The notes beneath the pieces were generated by a model. That model was not told the origin of the DNA. It worked only from the letters and a program-made list of their open reading frames with translations, and did not search any database. The position numbers were made by a program, and so were the translations under genes. From the NCBI GenBank assembly GCA_012798755.1, contig JAAZMP010000026.1, forward strand, positions 1 to 64,000: DNA of 64,000 nt, read 5' to 3'. This DNA is from Bacillota bacterium (lineage in GTDB: Bacteria; Bacillota; Dethiobacteria; DTU022; UBA8154). Below are positions 28,146 through 37,137 of the stretch, piece after piece. Every line of letters begins with the position of its first letter. Positions within the stretch are counted from its first letter, which is position 1.

Positions 28146-29450
28146 ATGAATGTTATGAACATGGACGAACTGGCACGCCTGGTAAAAGACTCATCCATTA
28201 AGCTGGCCGCAGTCCCAACCAACCTTAAAAATAAGGCGCTTGAAAACATTGCTAAGTCTTTGAAAGAAAAGGAAAAAGAGATCATTGCGGCCAACCAAGA
28301 TGACCTGGAAAGAAGTAAGCGGGAAAATTTGTCTGAGCCGCTTCTTAAAAGATTAAAGTTCGATGAAACTAAGATAGCAGATGTAGTTGATGGAATATAT
28401 GATTTGATTGATCTTGAAGATCCCGTGGGCAAGACGCTGCTTTCCACCGAACTGGACAGGGGATTGGAACTGTACAGTGTTACATGCCCGATCGGGGTCA
28501 TCGGCATCATTTTTGAATCCAGGCCTGATGCGCTTGTACAAATATCAACTCTTTGTCTCAAAAGCGGAAATGGGGTTCTTCTTAAAGGAGGATCCGAGGC
28601 AAGCAAAACCAACCGCATCTTAGCTGATATCATTATTGCTGCCGCCGAAGAAGCAGGCATCCCTCCACATTGGGCTGCGCTGTTGGAAACGCGGGCAGAT
28701 GTAAACGATATGCTTAAGATGGATCGCTATATTGACCTTATCATCCCCAGGGGTTCAAACGAATTCGTACGTTATATCATGGATAATTCCAGAATCCCGG
28801 TTATGGGCCATTCTGACGGTATTTGCCACTGCTATGTGGATGAAGACGCAGATCTTAAGGTGGCTTTAAACGTTACCGTAGATTCCAAAATACAGTATGT
28901 AGCCGTATGTAATGCTGTAGAAACGTTGCTGGTACATGAAAAGATCGCACCGGAATTTTTGCCCTCCTTAAAAGAATCACTGGATAGCGAAAGTGTAGAA
29001 CTTGTGGGTTGCGCCAAGACCCGGGCTTTAATCTCCGTTTCTCCTGCTGTGGAGGAAGACTGGAGAGCGGAGTACCTGGATTATAAGCTGGCAATTAAAA
29101 TTGTTCCGGGGCTGGAAGAAGCAATTGATCATATCAACAAATATGGATCGGGGCATACCGATAGCATCATAACCAGGGATAAAGAAAAAGCAGCACGTTT
29201 TATGAACTATGTAGACTCAGGGAATGTGTTTTGGAACTGTTCCACCCGTTTTAGCGATGGTTTCCGCTATGGATTTGGAGCAGAGGTAGGAATAAGCACC
29301 AGCAAAATTCACTCCCGTGGCCCGGTAGGCCTTGAGGGTCTTGTGATTTACAAGTACAAACTGATCGGGGATGGCCATATCGTAAAAGATTATGCCGATC
29401 GCAGCAAAACTTTTAAGCACACAAACTTGAACAAAAAACTTGAATTATAA
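28146..29450 (+). CDS. proA: Glutamate-5-semialdehyde dehydrogenase (gamma-glutamyl phosphate reductase)
   Basis: 434 aa; CPIGVIGIIFESRPDALVQISTLCLKSGNGVLLKGGSEA, GHTDSIITRDKEKAARF, RFSDGFRYGFGAEVGISTSKIHSRGPVGLEGL; GGAGG upstream. Confidence 0.93.
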   Translation: MNVMNMDELARLVKDSSIKLAAVPTNLKNKALENIAKSLKEKEKEIIAANQDDLERSKRENLSEPLLKRLKFDETKIADVVDGIYDLIDLEDPVGKTLLSTELDRGLELYSVTCPIGVIGIIFESRPDALVQISTLCLKSGNGVLLKGGSEASKTNRILADIIIAAAEEAGIPPHWAALLETRADVNDMLKMDRYIDLIIPRGSNEFVRYIMDNSRIPVMGHSDGICHCYVDEDADLKVALNVTVDSKIQYVAVCNAVETLLVHEKIAPEFLPSLKESLDSESVELVGCAKTRALISVSPAVEEDWRAEYLDYKLAIKIVPGLEEAIDHINKYGSGHTDSIITRDKEKAARFMNYVDSGNVFWNCSTRFSDGFRYGFGAEVGISTSKIHSRGPVGLEGLVIYKYKLIGDGHIVKDYADRSKTFKHTNLNKKLEL

Positions 29451-29469
29451 AAACCCGTGTCCTATTTTA

Positions 29470-31491
29470 TCATTTAAAAAGCCTGTGGATTTTAATCGCT
29501 ATGTTCAGCTCTAAACATGTTTCGGCATCCGACAGGTCTATTTTAAGGATCTCTTCTATTTTTTTCAACCTATAGCTCATTGTTTTTGCATGTATAAACA
29601 GCCTTTCGGCAGACTCTTTAATAACACTTTTGGTAGCCAGGAAAGTCTCTAAAGTTAACAATAGGGAACTTTTCTTACTTCTATCATGTTCAAGAAGTGC
29701 TCCTATTTTTTCACTGACATACCTTTTTAATAATTTTTTGTTATTTATGCCAAATATTAAATTGTAGATGCCTAAATCGCTGTAGGCTACTGCATTTCCT
29801 GAGTTAAAAATGATATTATTTTTTTCACCTGCCTCCAACACCCTTTTTGCCTTTTGATAGCTTTCCTTTATTTTAACAATCTCCTTCACCGGTTCGCCTA
29901 TGCCGGCTACAACTTGAGTTGCAGGATAATTTTTTTGTACTTTTATACAAATAGTGTTTAGTTTTCCCACAATGCGGCTTTGTTCATTCGCCGGGCATAA
30001 GACAATCAGATTGTTTCCCCTTAATAACGAAATGTACTGTGGCAAACATTTATCCAACAAAAAAACCAGGTTGTCTATCGGTTTTTGCAGGCACATGGAA
30101 ACATTCTGCCTACTGCTACCTGGTTTTTTTTGTATGCTAAGCACCGCCGCTAATTGGGGGCTGGAAATATCATAATTTAAAAACTTTGCACGCTCCAGTA
30201 TTTCCTTTTCGTTTTTAAAATCTCCTTGCAATAATAAATCCAAAAATTCGCCTTTTAGTCTGCCTTCAATTTCATAGGCATTTTTTTCCTTTACCAGCTC
30301 GAGTGCTGCAACCAATGCAGTCTGTTCGATAGCAATCATATTAAATTCACTGAAAGATTTTTCATCAAATAAAGCAGAAAGGTAACCTAAAATATCGTTT
30401 TTGTCGGTTAAAGGAACCAAAACACGGTAATAGGTGATCCCTTTTTCCGGCAAAGGAGCTATACAGGCAATTTTTTTCTTTTGAACTGCTTCCCTGAACT
30501 GAGTGCCAATGTGGTCTTTGATGATCTTTAAACGTTCAGAGTCTTCAGGCATGTAGCGATCTTTTTCTTCCAGGGAGGCTTTACATAAAATGTTGAAATG
30601 TTTGTCCTCCACGATTACTTTTGATTTCAAGAATTCGGTTAGGGTCTGCGTTACAGCAGACAATCCTTCGCCGTATAGCACTTTTCTAATCAGTTTTCCG
30701 TGTATATCCATCAGCAGTCTTAATTTTTTCTGCTGATCGCTTAGGTTTTCATTGATTTTTTTTAGTTTTTCCCGTTGTTTTTTTTCATTTTTTATATAGG
30801 CAGAGTTTTCCAGTAGCAGCGCCATATGCGAAGATAGTAAACTTAGCAGCTCGACATCTTTCTCCGTAAAATCGCCCGCTTTTTTATTGTCAACATGAAG
30901 AACTCCAATACGTTTTGTATTGACCTCCAAAGGAACTGTTATAGTACTGCGGGCTCCATATTTTAAAACAAAATTTTTTAAGAACCTGGGGTCAGATCGT
31001 GTATCGTTTGAAATGGAAGGTGCACCGGTCAAAAAAACGCTTACCGCGTTGCCTTTGCCGTTTAAAGGCACGCGGTAAGCGTTGATGTCTTCGTCTTCTT
31101 CCAACCCGAATGCAGGCTTTTGTAATACAAGCTCTTTGCTTTCCTCATTATAAAGCATTACCCCGGCTGCTTCTGCACCCAGTATTTTACTTACAAGATT
31201 AACAATTTGCTCCACTACCTTTTTAAATGTAAAATTTTCAACGTTAATTTGCGGCAGAACCCTGTCCATAAATAAAGAACCCTGCTGTCTTTGTCCCCGA
31301 TCATCAGTTCCGGTATAACTGCCCATATTATTTGCCAAATTAAACAAAGCCTTTTTCATAACTTCTGACCTATTCAATTGCGATTGATCGGCAATCCTGT
31401 CCAACAATTTTATTTCCCTGGGAGAAAAAGAAACTGTCAAGCTGCTAAGTTGTTTTTTTTCATTTTCAAATCTAGCTGTTCTGCCGTCCAT
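29470..31491 (-). CDS. RHH-like N-terminus + GAF + PucR/CdaR-type C-terminal HTH transcriptional regulator
   Basis: 673 aa; FSPREIKLLDRIADQSQLNRSEVMKKALFNL; GAF-like LGAEAAGVMLYNEESKELVL...; C-term LLLTLETFLATKSVIKESAERLFIHAKTMSYRLKKIEEILKIDLSD. Confidence 0.8.
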   Translation of the reverse strand: MDGRTARFENEKKQLSSLTVSFSPREIKLLDRIADQSQLNRSEVMKKALFNLANNMGSYTGTDDRGQRQQGSLFMDRVLPQINVENFTFKKVVEQIVNLVSKILGAEAAGVMLYNEESKELVLQKPAFGLEEDEDINAYRVPLNGKGNAVSVFLTGAPSISNDTRSDPRFLKNFVLKYGARSTITVPLEVNTKRIGVLHVDNKKAGDFTEKDVELLSLLSSHMALLLENSAYIKNEKKQREKLKKINENLSDQQKKLRLLMDIHGKLIRKVLYGEGLSAVTQTLTEFLKSKVIVEDKHFNILCKASLEEKDRYMPEDSERLKIIKDHIGTQFREAVQKKKIACIAPLPEKGITYYRVLVPLTDKNDILGYLSALFDEKSFSEFNMIAIEQTALVAALELVKEKNAYEIEGRLKGEFLDLLLQGDFKNEKEILERAKFLNYDISSPQLAAVLSIQKKPGSSRQNVSMCLQKPIDNLVFLLDKCLPQYISLLRGNNLIVLCPANEQSRIVGKLNTICIKVQKNYPATQVVAGIGEPVKEIVKIKESYQKAKRVLEAGEKNNIIFNSGNAVAYSDLGIYNLIFGINNKKLLKRYVSEKIGALLEHDRSKKSSLLLTLETFLATKSVIKESAERLFIHAKTMSYRLKKIEEILKIDLSDAETCLELNIAIKIHRLFK

Positions 31492-31542
31492 TGATCACAA
31501 CCCCCAAAAATTTAAAGAACTTGTTTAAGCCGACATTATTCC

Positions 31543-32904
31543 TTACTGTAAAATGTGTTGCAGTTTGTCTTCCAGCAAACGGGTATGCACTTTGCCGGCC
31601 TTAAAATCAGGAGTACTTATAAATTTATGATGAAACGATACGGTTGTACTGATCCCTTCCACGGCAAATTCGTCTAGAGCCGCCAGCATTTTTCTAATAG
31701 CATGATCGCGGTTTCGGCCGTGAACAATCAGTTTGCCGATTAGCGAATCGTAGAAAATGGGTATTGTATAACCCACATAGCAATGTGAATCAACCCTAAT
31801 CCCCGGCCCTTGCGGGATTTCCCATCTCGTAATTTTCCCGGGGGTCGGACGAAAATTTTCTTCAGCTATTTCGGCATTGATTCGACATTCAATTGCGTGA
31901 CCTGAAAAAGTAATTTCCTCCTGGGAAAAAGACAGCTTTTCACCTGCAGCAACATTGATCATTTCCTCAATCAAGTCAACACCGGTGACCTCTTCCGTTA
32001 CTGGATGCTCTACCTGAACCCTGGTGTTGACTTCAAGAAAATAGAATTTTCCACTGTCCTGATCCACCAAGAATTCTACCGTCCCGGCACTTTCATAACC
32101 TATGAATTCTCCTAATTTTACAGCGGAAGCATGGAGCTCCTTACGCAATTTTTCAGTAATATTCGGAGCCCCTGCTTCTTCAATCAATTTTTGGTGGCGC
32201 CGCTGGGTTGAACAATCCCGTTCGCCTAAATGGACTACATTGCCATATTTGTCTCCTATGATTTGTACTTCAATATGTCGGGCATGGGCAATATATTTTT
32301 CCACAAAAAGTGAACTGTCACCGAAAGCAGCGCGTGACTCAGCAGAAGCCTCGTTAAAGGCTTGCTCTAATTTACCCTTATTCTCTTCACTTACAATTTT
32401 CATGCCGCGACCGCCGCCGCCGGCTGCTGCTTTAAGCATTACCGGAAAACCTATTTCCCCAACAACATCGAGCACATCTTCAAAAGAATTTACCTTTTCT
32501 GAACCCGGCAGGCAGGGAACACCGCTTTTTTCCGCCAGGGATCGCGCAACCAGTTTATTTCCCATGTTAACGATATTTTCGGTCTTGGGCCCGATAAAAA
32601 CAACGCCGGCTTTTTTACAAGCCTCCGGTAGTTCAGGTTGTTCCGCTAAAAATCCGTAACCCGGGTGGAGAGCTTCCGCACCAACATCCTTTGCAGTTTG
32701 GATGATGGCCGGGATGTCCAAATAAGTAGCGACACCCGGCCCCCCGATAATAACAGTTTCATCGGCTAACCTTGCCGCCAAAGAATCCTTGTCAGCTTCC
32801 GAAGCGGCAAGAACGGTTTTAATACCCATAACCCGGCAAGTTCTAATCAGGCGTACAGCTATTTCTCCTCTGTTAGCAATTAAAATCTTGGAAAATCTTT
32901 TCAT
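31543..32904 (-). CDS. accC: Biotin carboxylase subunit
   Basis: 453 aa; FSKILIANRGEIAVRLIRTCRVMGIKTV, GGGGRGMK, RDCSTQRRHQKLIEEAGAP, EVNTRVQVEHPVTE. Confidence 0.93.
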   Translation of the reverse strand: MKRFSKILIANRGEIAVRLIRTCRVMGIKTVLAASEADKDSLAARLADETVIIGGPGVATYLDIPAIIQTAKDVGAEALHPGYGFLAEQPELPEACKKAGVVFIGPKTENIVNMGNKLVARSLAEKSGVPCLPGSEKVNSFEDVLDVVGEIGFPVMLKAAAGGGGRGMKIVSEENKGKLEQAFNEASAESRAAFGDSSLFVEKYIAHARHIEVQIIGDKYGNVVHLGERDCSTQRRHQKLIEEAGAPNITEKLRKELHASAVKLGEFIGYESAGTVEFLVDQDSGKFYFLEVNTRVQVEHPVTEEVTGVDLIEEMINVAAGEKLSFSQEEITFSGHAIECRINAEIAEENFRPTPGKITRWEIPQGPGIRVDSHCYVGYTIPIFYDSLIGKLIVHGRNRDHAIRKMLAALDEFAVEGISTTVSFHHKFISTPDFKAGKVHTRLLEDKLQHILQ

Positions 32905-33000
32905 AAGAAACCGGGCCTCCTAAGTATCACTATTTCCAACATGCCTATACACCGTCACAAGATATAAACAGGCAGTACTTTCGGTATTTTGTATCGCAAG

Positions 33001-33546
33001 CTATTCAACTTTAATAGCCATAAGTGGTTGTTCCGGTTCAATTTGTTCGGCATTTTTGACATAGATCTCAATAACTTCTCCATCAGCAGGTGCCGCAATA
33101 CTACTGAAGACCTTCATCACTTCATACAGCCCAACCGTATCGCCTTGTTTCACCTTGCTCCCCACTTCAACATATGGGGGTTCCCCCGGTGCCGCTTGGG
33201 CATAAAAGAGCCCATACGAAGGAGCCCTTACGATTGCAACCCCTTCCCGTTCCACAACTTCTTTTTTGGTTACAGTGGCAGACGCCTCTTCAATTGCAGC
33301 TGTTTCGACTTTTTCCGTCGTTTCTTGTGGTTCCACGGCTACCGCTTCAGTACTGCTGCTTACGGAGGCCACTGCTTTGGTTGAACTTTCCCCAACATCC
33401 GATACTTCGCCCTTACTAATGACTATTTTAGTGTCTCCATTTTCCAATTTGAGGTAATCAAACGGTGATTTTTCCAACCTGTCAATTAAAATTGCCATGC
33501 TTTTAAATTCTTCGGTATCGAATATGCCAAATATATTTGTACTCAT
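33001..33546 (-). CDS. accB: Biotin carboxyl carrier protein
   Basis: 181 aa; biotinylation motif YEVMKVFSSIAAPADGEVIEIYVKNAEQIEPEQPL (E-V-M-K variant of E-A-M-K). Confidence 0.88.
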   Translation of the reverse strand: MSTNIFGIFDTEEFKSMAILIDRLEKSPFDYLKLENGDTKIVISKGEVSDVGESSTKAVASVSSSTEAVAVEPQETTEKVETAAIEEASATVTKKEVVEREGVAIVRAPSYGLFYAQAAPGEPPYVEVGSKVKQGDTVGLYEVMKVFSSIAAPADGEVIEIYVKNAEQIEPEQPLMAIKVE

Positions 33547-33575
33547 TTAAACACCTCCGGCTTTTAGGTTTATTT

Positions 33576-35126
33576 TTATTTTTGTTTCCGCAGCTCAAAG
33601 GTACCTTTCGGGCCCTTGATCTGGAAATTTGTAACCTTAGGCTGTTGGCTCAACTTATCTATAAGTTCCAGTATCGGCATATCATGCGCGGAAAATTTCA
33701 TGAATTTGCTGCCGCGCTCTTCTATGGTTCTATACATGGTATCTATTTCGTCCTGACCCTTCATGAGATAGCGTAACATAAATTCTTCATCGGACAGGTG
33801 AACGGCATCAAGCTGTTTTCTAACGTCCTTGACGGATAAATGCTGTATCACATTTTTGGAGTGATCAAAATCTCTTTGCAGTTCCTTGGCTCTGGGTAAA
33901 CTTAAAAACTTGTCCTTTAGATTTTGATCCATTTCCAAATAGCCCGAATCGGCCGAAAAACAACCCAGCGCCACCTTGATCATTTCGTCTATAACTACTT
34001 TGTAACGTTCACCCGTGGCTACGTTTAGCGCAGCCTGAGTGCAGACAAATTGCGAATAAGGTGTAATCATATGTGGGTAGCCTGTTTCTTCACATATCGT
34101 GATACATTCCTCGGCAACCTCGTCCATTCTACCCGTAAGTTTTAGTTCCTTTAACTGGTGCACAGTATTAGATATAACACCGCCGGGAATCTTATGCTTA
34201 TAGAGATAAAGGTTATAGCGTGTAGGGCCAAAATGAGTCGGCAAGGGGTAGGTCCCTACTGCTCGCATAGCATCTTCCGGACCCACCTGTTTTGCCATAG
34301 TGTATATGCGTTCGGAGACCCTTTGGATCCTTTCCATATCGAGATTTGTTTTCAGACCCAGATGTTTGCAGTTGTCCACGGTATTAAATACGCTTGGCTG
34401 CGCTGTCCCTTCGGCCATAGGCGGAATAGCTACATGGAAGGTCCGGCATCCCATTTTCATTGCTTCCACATAGACAGCATCGGCCATACCGGTAGTACAA
34501 TGGCTATGAAGCTCCAGGGGTAGGCCTTTTGAATGTTCTTGAACAATTGGCAGCACTTCCCTTATTGAATCTATCTCCAGCAACCCGCCGGCATCCTTAA
34601 TATACATGGAGGTAGGTTCATAGGCCGCCATCATTTTTGTTTTTTCTTCAAAGTAGCCCTCCGACTGGTGCCTCGGGGAAATGTAATAGCAGACACCAAA
34701 ATTAATCTCCAAACCCAGTTTCTTAATCATTGGGACAAACCACCCGTAACTATCAGTGCCATAGACGTTGCCCATAAGTTGCACACGCTGCAATGCCCCG
34801 TAGTTTACCAGCAGCGACAAAAATAATTCTGTCATTGCACGGGGAGTATCCCACATATCCCAAGGATCGATGCCCGGCTCGCTCATTATACCTTTCTTGG
34901 TCTTGGTTTTGCCGAACATTCTTACCATTTCCCAAATATCTTCCCTTAAATCACGCGTATATTTTTTAAAGTTTACAGCCACATAGGGCGCATCAATATA
35001 AGCGTAGCCGGCATTATCAATGTCTTCCAGTATTTCCTTCATCATACCGGCCGGCATACCGGAGGCCCAGTTACTTTGCGCCCCATCCCTCATTGTAGTA
35101 TCAACGAAATTTACAACCTCTTTCAT
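33576..35126 (-). CDS. HMGL-like carboxyltransferase (pyruvate carboxylase subunit B/oxaloacetate decarboxylase-alpha-like, divergent)
   Basis: 516 aa; FVDTTMRDGAQSNWASGM, YIKDAGGLLEIDSI, LELHSHCTTGMADAVYVEAMKMG, GTAQPSV. Confidence 0.8.
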   Translation of the reverse strand: MKEVVNFVDTTMRDGAQSNWASGMPAGMMKEILEDIDNAGYAYIDAPYVAVNFKKYTRDLREDIWEMVRMFGKTKTKKGIMSEPGIDPWDMWDTPRAMTELFLSLLVNYGALQRVQLMGNVYGTDSYGWFVPMIKKLGLEINFGVCYYISPRHQSEGYFEEKTKMMAAYEPTSMYIKDAGGLLEIDSIREVLPIVQEHSKGLPLELHSHCTTGMADAVYVEAMKMGCRTFHVAIPPMAEGTAQPSVFNTVDNCKHLGLKTNLDMERIQRVSERIYTMAKQVGPEDAMRAVGTYPLPTHFGPTRYNLYLYKHKIPGGVISNTVHQLKELKLTGRMDEVAEECITICEETGYPHMITPYSQFVCTQAALNVATGERYKVVIDEMIKVALGCFSADSGYLEMDQNLKDKFLSLPRAKELQRDFDHSKNVIQHLSVKDVRKQLDAVHLSDEEFMLRYLMKGQDEIDTMYRTIEERGSKFMKFSAHDMPILELIDKLSQQPKVTNFQIKGPKGTFELRKQK

Positions 35127-35341
35127 AAATTTTTCACCTCTACATACCCTGTTTTTTTACATTTAAATCTGAGATATCAGATCTGCAAGAAAACACAAGC
35201 TTTCCTTGCAGACGTCCTGCACTATCATCTGTAAAATTTTATTAGCATTACCACTGCCCATACTTTTAACAATCTTTGCCCCTTAACCTCAGGTGTACCG
35301 GTAGGAATTTTTATTAACATAAAACAAAAGATTGTGTGTTT

Positions 35342-35446
35342 TTACAAAACTAGTACTATGTTTGTTCTTTTTGTTTCTTTATGGCGACAATAGCTGCTTC
35401 TGCTTGCCAGGCCATCCGACAGGTTCATTACAGTCATTATTTTCAT
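35342..35446 (-). CDS. Candidate small ORF (34 aa), MKIMTVMNLSDGLASRSSYCRHKETKRTNIVLVL
   Basis: Not in supplied ORF track; ATG preceded by AAGGAGGTGATCA, almost a full anti-SD complement. Confidence 0.45.
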   Translation of the reverse strand: MKIMTVMNLSDGLASRSSYCRHKETKRTNIVLVL

Positions 35447-35561
35447 TGATCACCTCCTTCCAACTTCCCAGTGTCCTTAAATTGTTACTTGTCCTAATAT
35501 TAAATATACTATCCTTACCGGCTAAATACCTCTTAAAAAAATATGGAAATGCAATTAATGC

Positions 35562-36929
35562 TTATTGCTCGTCTTTTTCACGTATACGAATCAAAGGAGA
35601 TTTGTACTGCGTTCTTTGAATGGTTTCCGGGGGAACAAGATTTGCTTCCACGCGAATGTTTAAAGTATCCCTGACAATACTTTCGATTTTTTGTTTTAAA
35701 TCAGCCTGCTTTTCTTCCGGCAAGGTGGTCTCAATATCTACAGGTATGGCCGTATCGAAGCGAACTTGCTCGGGGCTGTCTTTTACAACTTGCATTTGTC
35801 CTGTCAGATGTTCTTTGTAATGCGTTAGGACTACATCGCGGATTGCCGAAGGATAAACGTTCATGGCTTTAAAAATAATGAGATCGTCAGCCCTGCCAAT
35901 GCAGCGGATTTTCGGAGATGTTCTGCCGCATGGGCAAGACATGCCTTCCAAGCGAACAAGATCCGCAGAACGATACCTCAAAATGGGCGTGGCTCCCCTG
36001 CTAAAGTTAGTATAAACAACTTCACCGACGACACCGGCCTCCCAGGGCAGATGTTCTTCTGTTTCCGGATCGATTAACTCAATCATCACATATTTTTGGG
36101 CATTGAAATGCATACCCGTTTCTTCTTCACATTCGCCCCACATAGCTGGCATTACATCTGCAAGCCCCATAATTTCCCGTACTGTCTTTGCATTCCAAGC
36201 ATCCTTTAGTTTTTGGCGAATTGCTTCTTCTCCCAAACCAGGTTCCCCGCCACCTATAATATTAGTAATACCTAAATCCCGGGGATCAACCCCCAATGCA
36301 TCTTGGCAACGTTCCGCTAAATAAAGGTTAAACGATACAGTGGCCTGGATTACATTACAATGGAGGTTTCTAATTGTTTCCAGCATCCTGGAAGTCGATA
36401 AATTACCGGGCCAAACGGTCATGGCTTCAATGTTCCTGATCCCTTCAAAATAAGATGATCCGCCGGCAAACAAAGGAATACCCGTGGTATGGGCAACAAT
36501 ATCACCTTTTCGCACACCTGCCGTATAGTATACATTGGCGATGGCGTCATTCCATATCCCCAGGTCTTTTTTGGTGGCCCCATAATAGACTGGCCGTCCG
36601 GAAGTACCAGATGAAGAGATCACCTGTACAATATCTTCTGTGTCCACAACCTGAATTTTACCCAGCGGGTTTTTCCGGTCAGTGTCCGCCTGGGCATCAC
36701 GGAGATCGTTTTTCGTTAAAAAGGGAATGCTTTTTAAATCATCCAGCGTTTTAATATCTTCGCTTTTAATGGAAGACAACCGATCTTTATAAAACTGAGA
36801 GTTGTTTTTCAAGTACTCCAAAAACGCGGGAAACTTACTGAGGCAATAATTCTGAACTTCCTGCCAAGGCATCGTTTCAAATTCTTTGTTCCAGTACATT
36901 TTACAACATCTCCTTTTCCTAAATTTCAT
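35562..36929 (-). CDS. Phenylacetate-CoA ligase (PaaK)-family adenylate-forming ligase
   Basis: 455 aa; VISSSGTSGRPVYYGATKKD, YRSADLVRLEGMSCPCGRTSPKIRCIGRADDLIIFKAMNVYPSAI. Confidence 0.88.
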   Translation of the reverse strand: MKFRKRRCCKMYWNKEFETMPWQEVQNYCLSKFPAFLEYLKNNSQFYKDRLSSIKSEDIKTLDDLKSIPFLTKNDLRDAQADTDRKNPLGKIQVVDTEDIVQVISSSGTSGRPVYYGATKKDLGIWNDAIANVYYTAGVRKGDIVAHTTGIPLFAGGSSYFEGIRNIEAMTVWPGNLSTSRMLETIRNLHCNVIQATVSFNLYLAERCQDALGVDPRDLGITNIIGGGEPGLGEEAIRQKLKDAWNAKTVREIMGLADVMPAMWGECEEETGMHFNAQKYVMIELIDPETEEHLPWEAGVVGEVVYTNFSRGATPILRYRSADLVRLEGMSCPCGRTSPKIRCIGRADDLIIFKAMNVYPSAIRDVVLTHYKEHLTGQMQVVKDSPEQVRFDTAIPVDIETTLPEEKQADLKQKIESIVRDTLNIRVEANLVPPETIQRTQYKSPLIRIREKDEQ

Positions 36930-37137
36930 TAAGATACCATAAAAACAATTGTTATTTATATTTTAAATTAACAAACTATAAATTGATATACCTGTCATAG
37001 ATAAAAAATAAGATATGACTTTATCTGCAACAGACAATGCCATATCTTACCTTGCCTTAAATTACCCGGAATTCGATCGCTTTAAAACTGTTAAATCATC
37101 ATGATTGAATCAATAAACCGGGCTGGTTGTGCCATAT

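Noticed and set aside
32102-32659. 185-aa plus-strand ORF
   Set aside because: Antisense to the biotin carboxylase gene; Ser/Pro-rich shadow frame.
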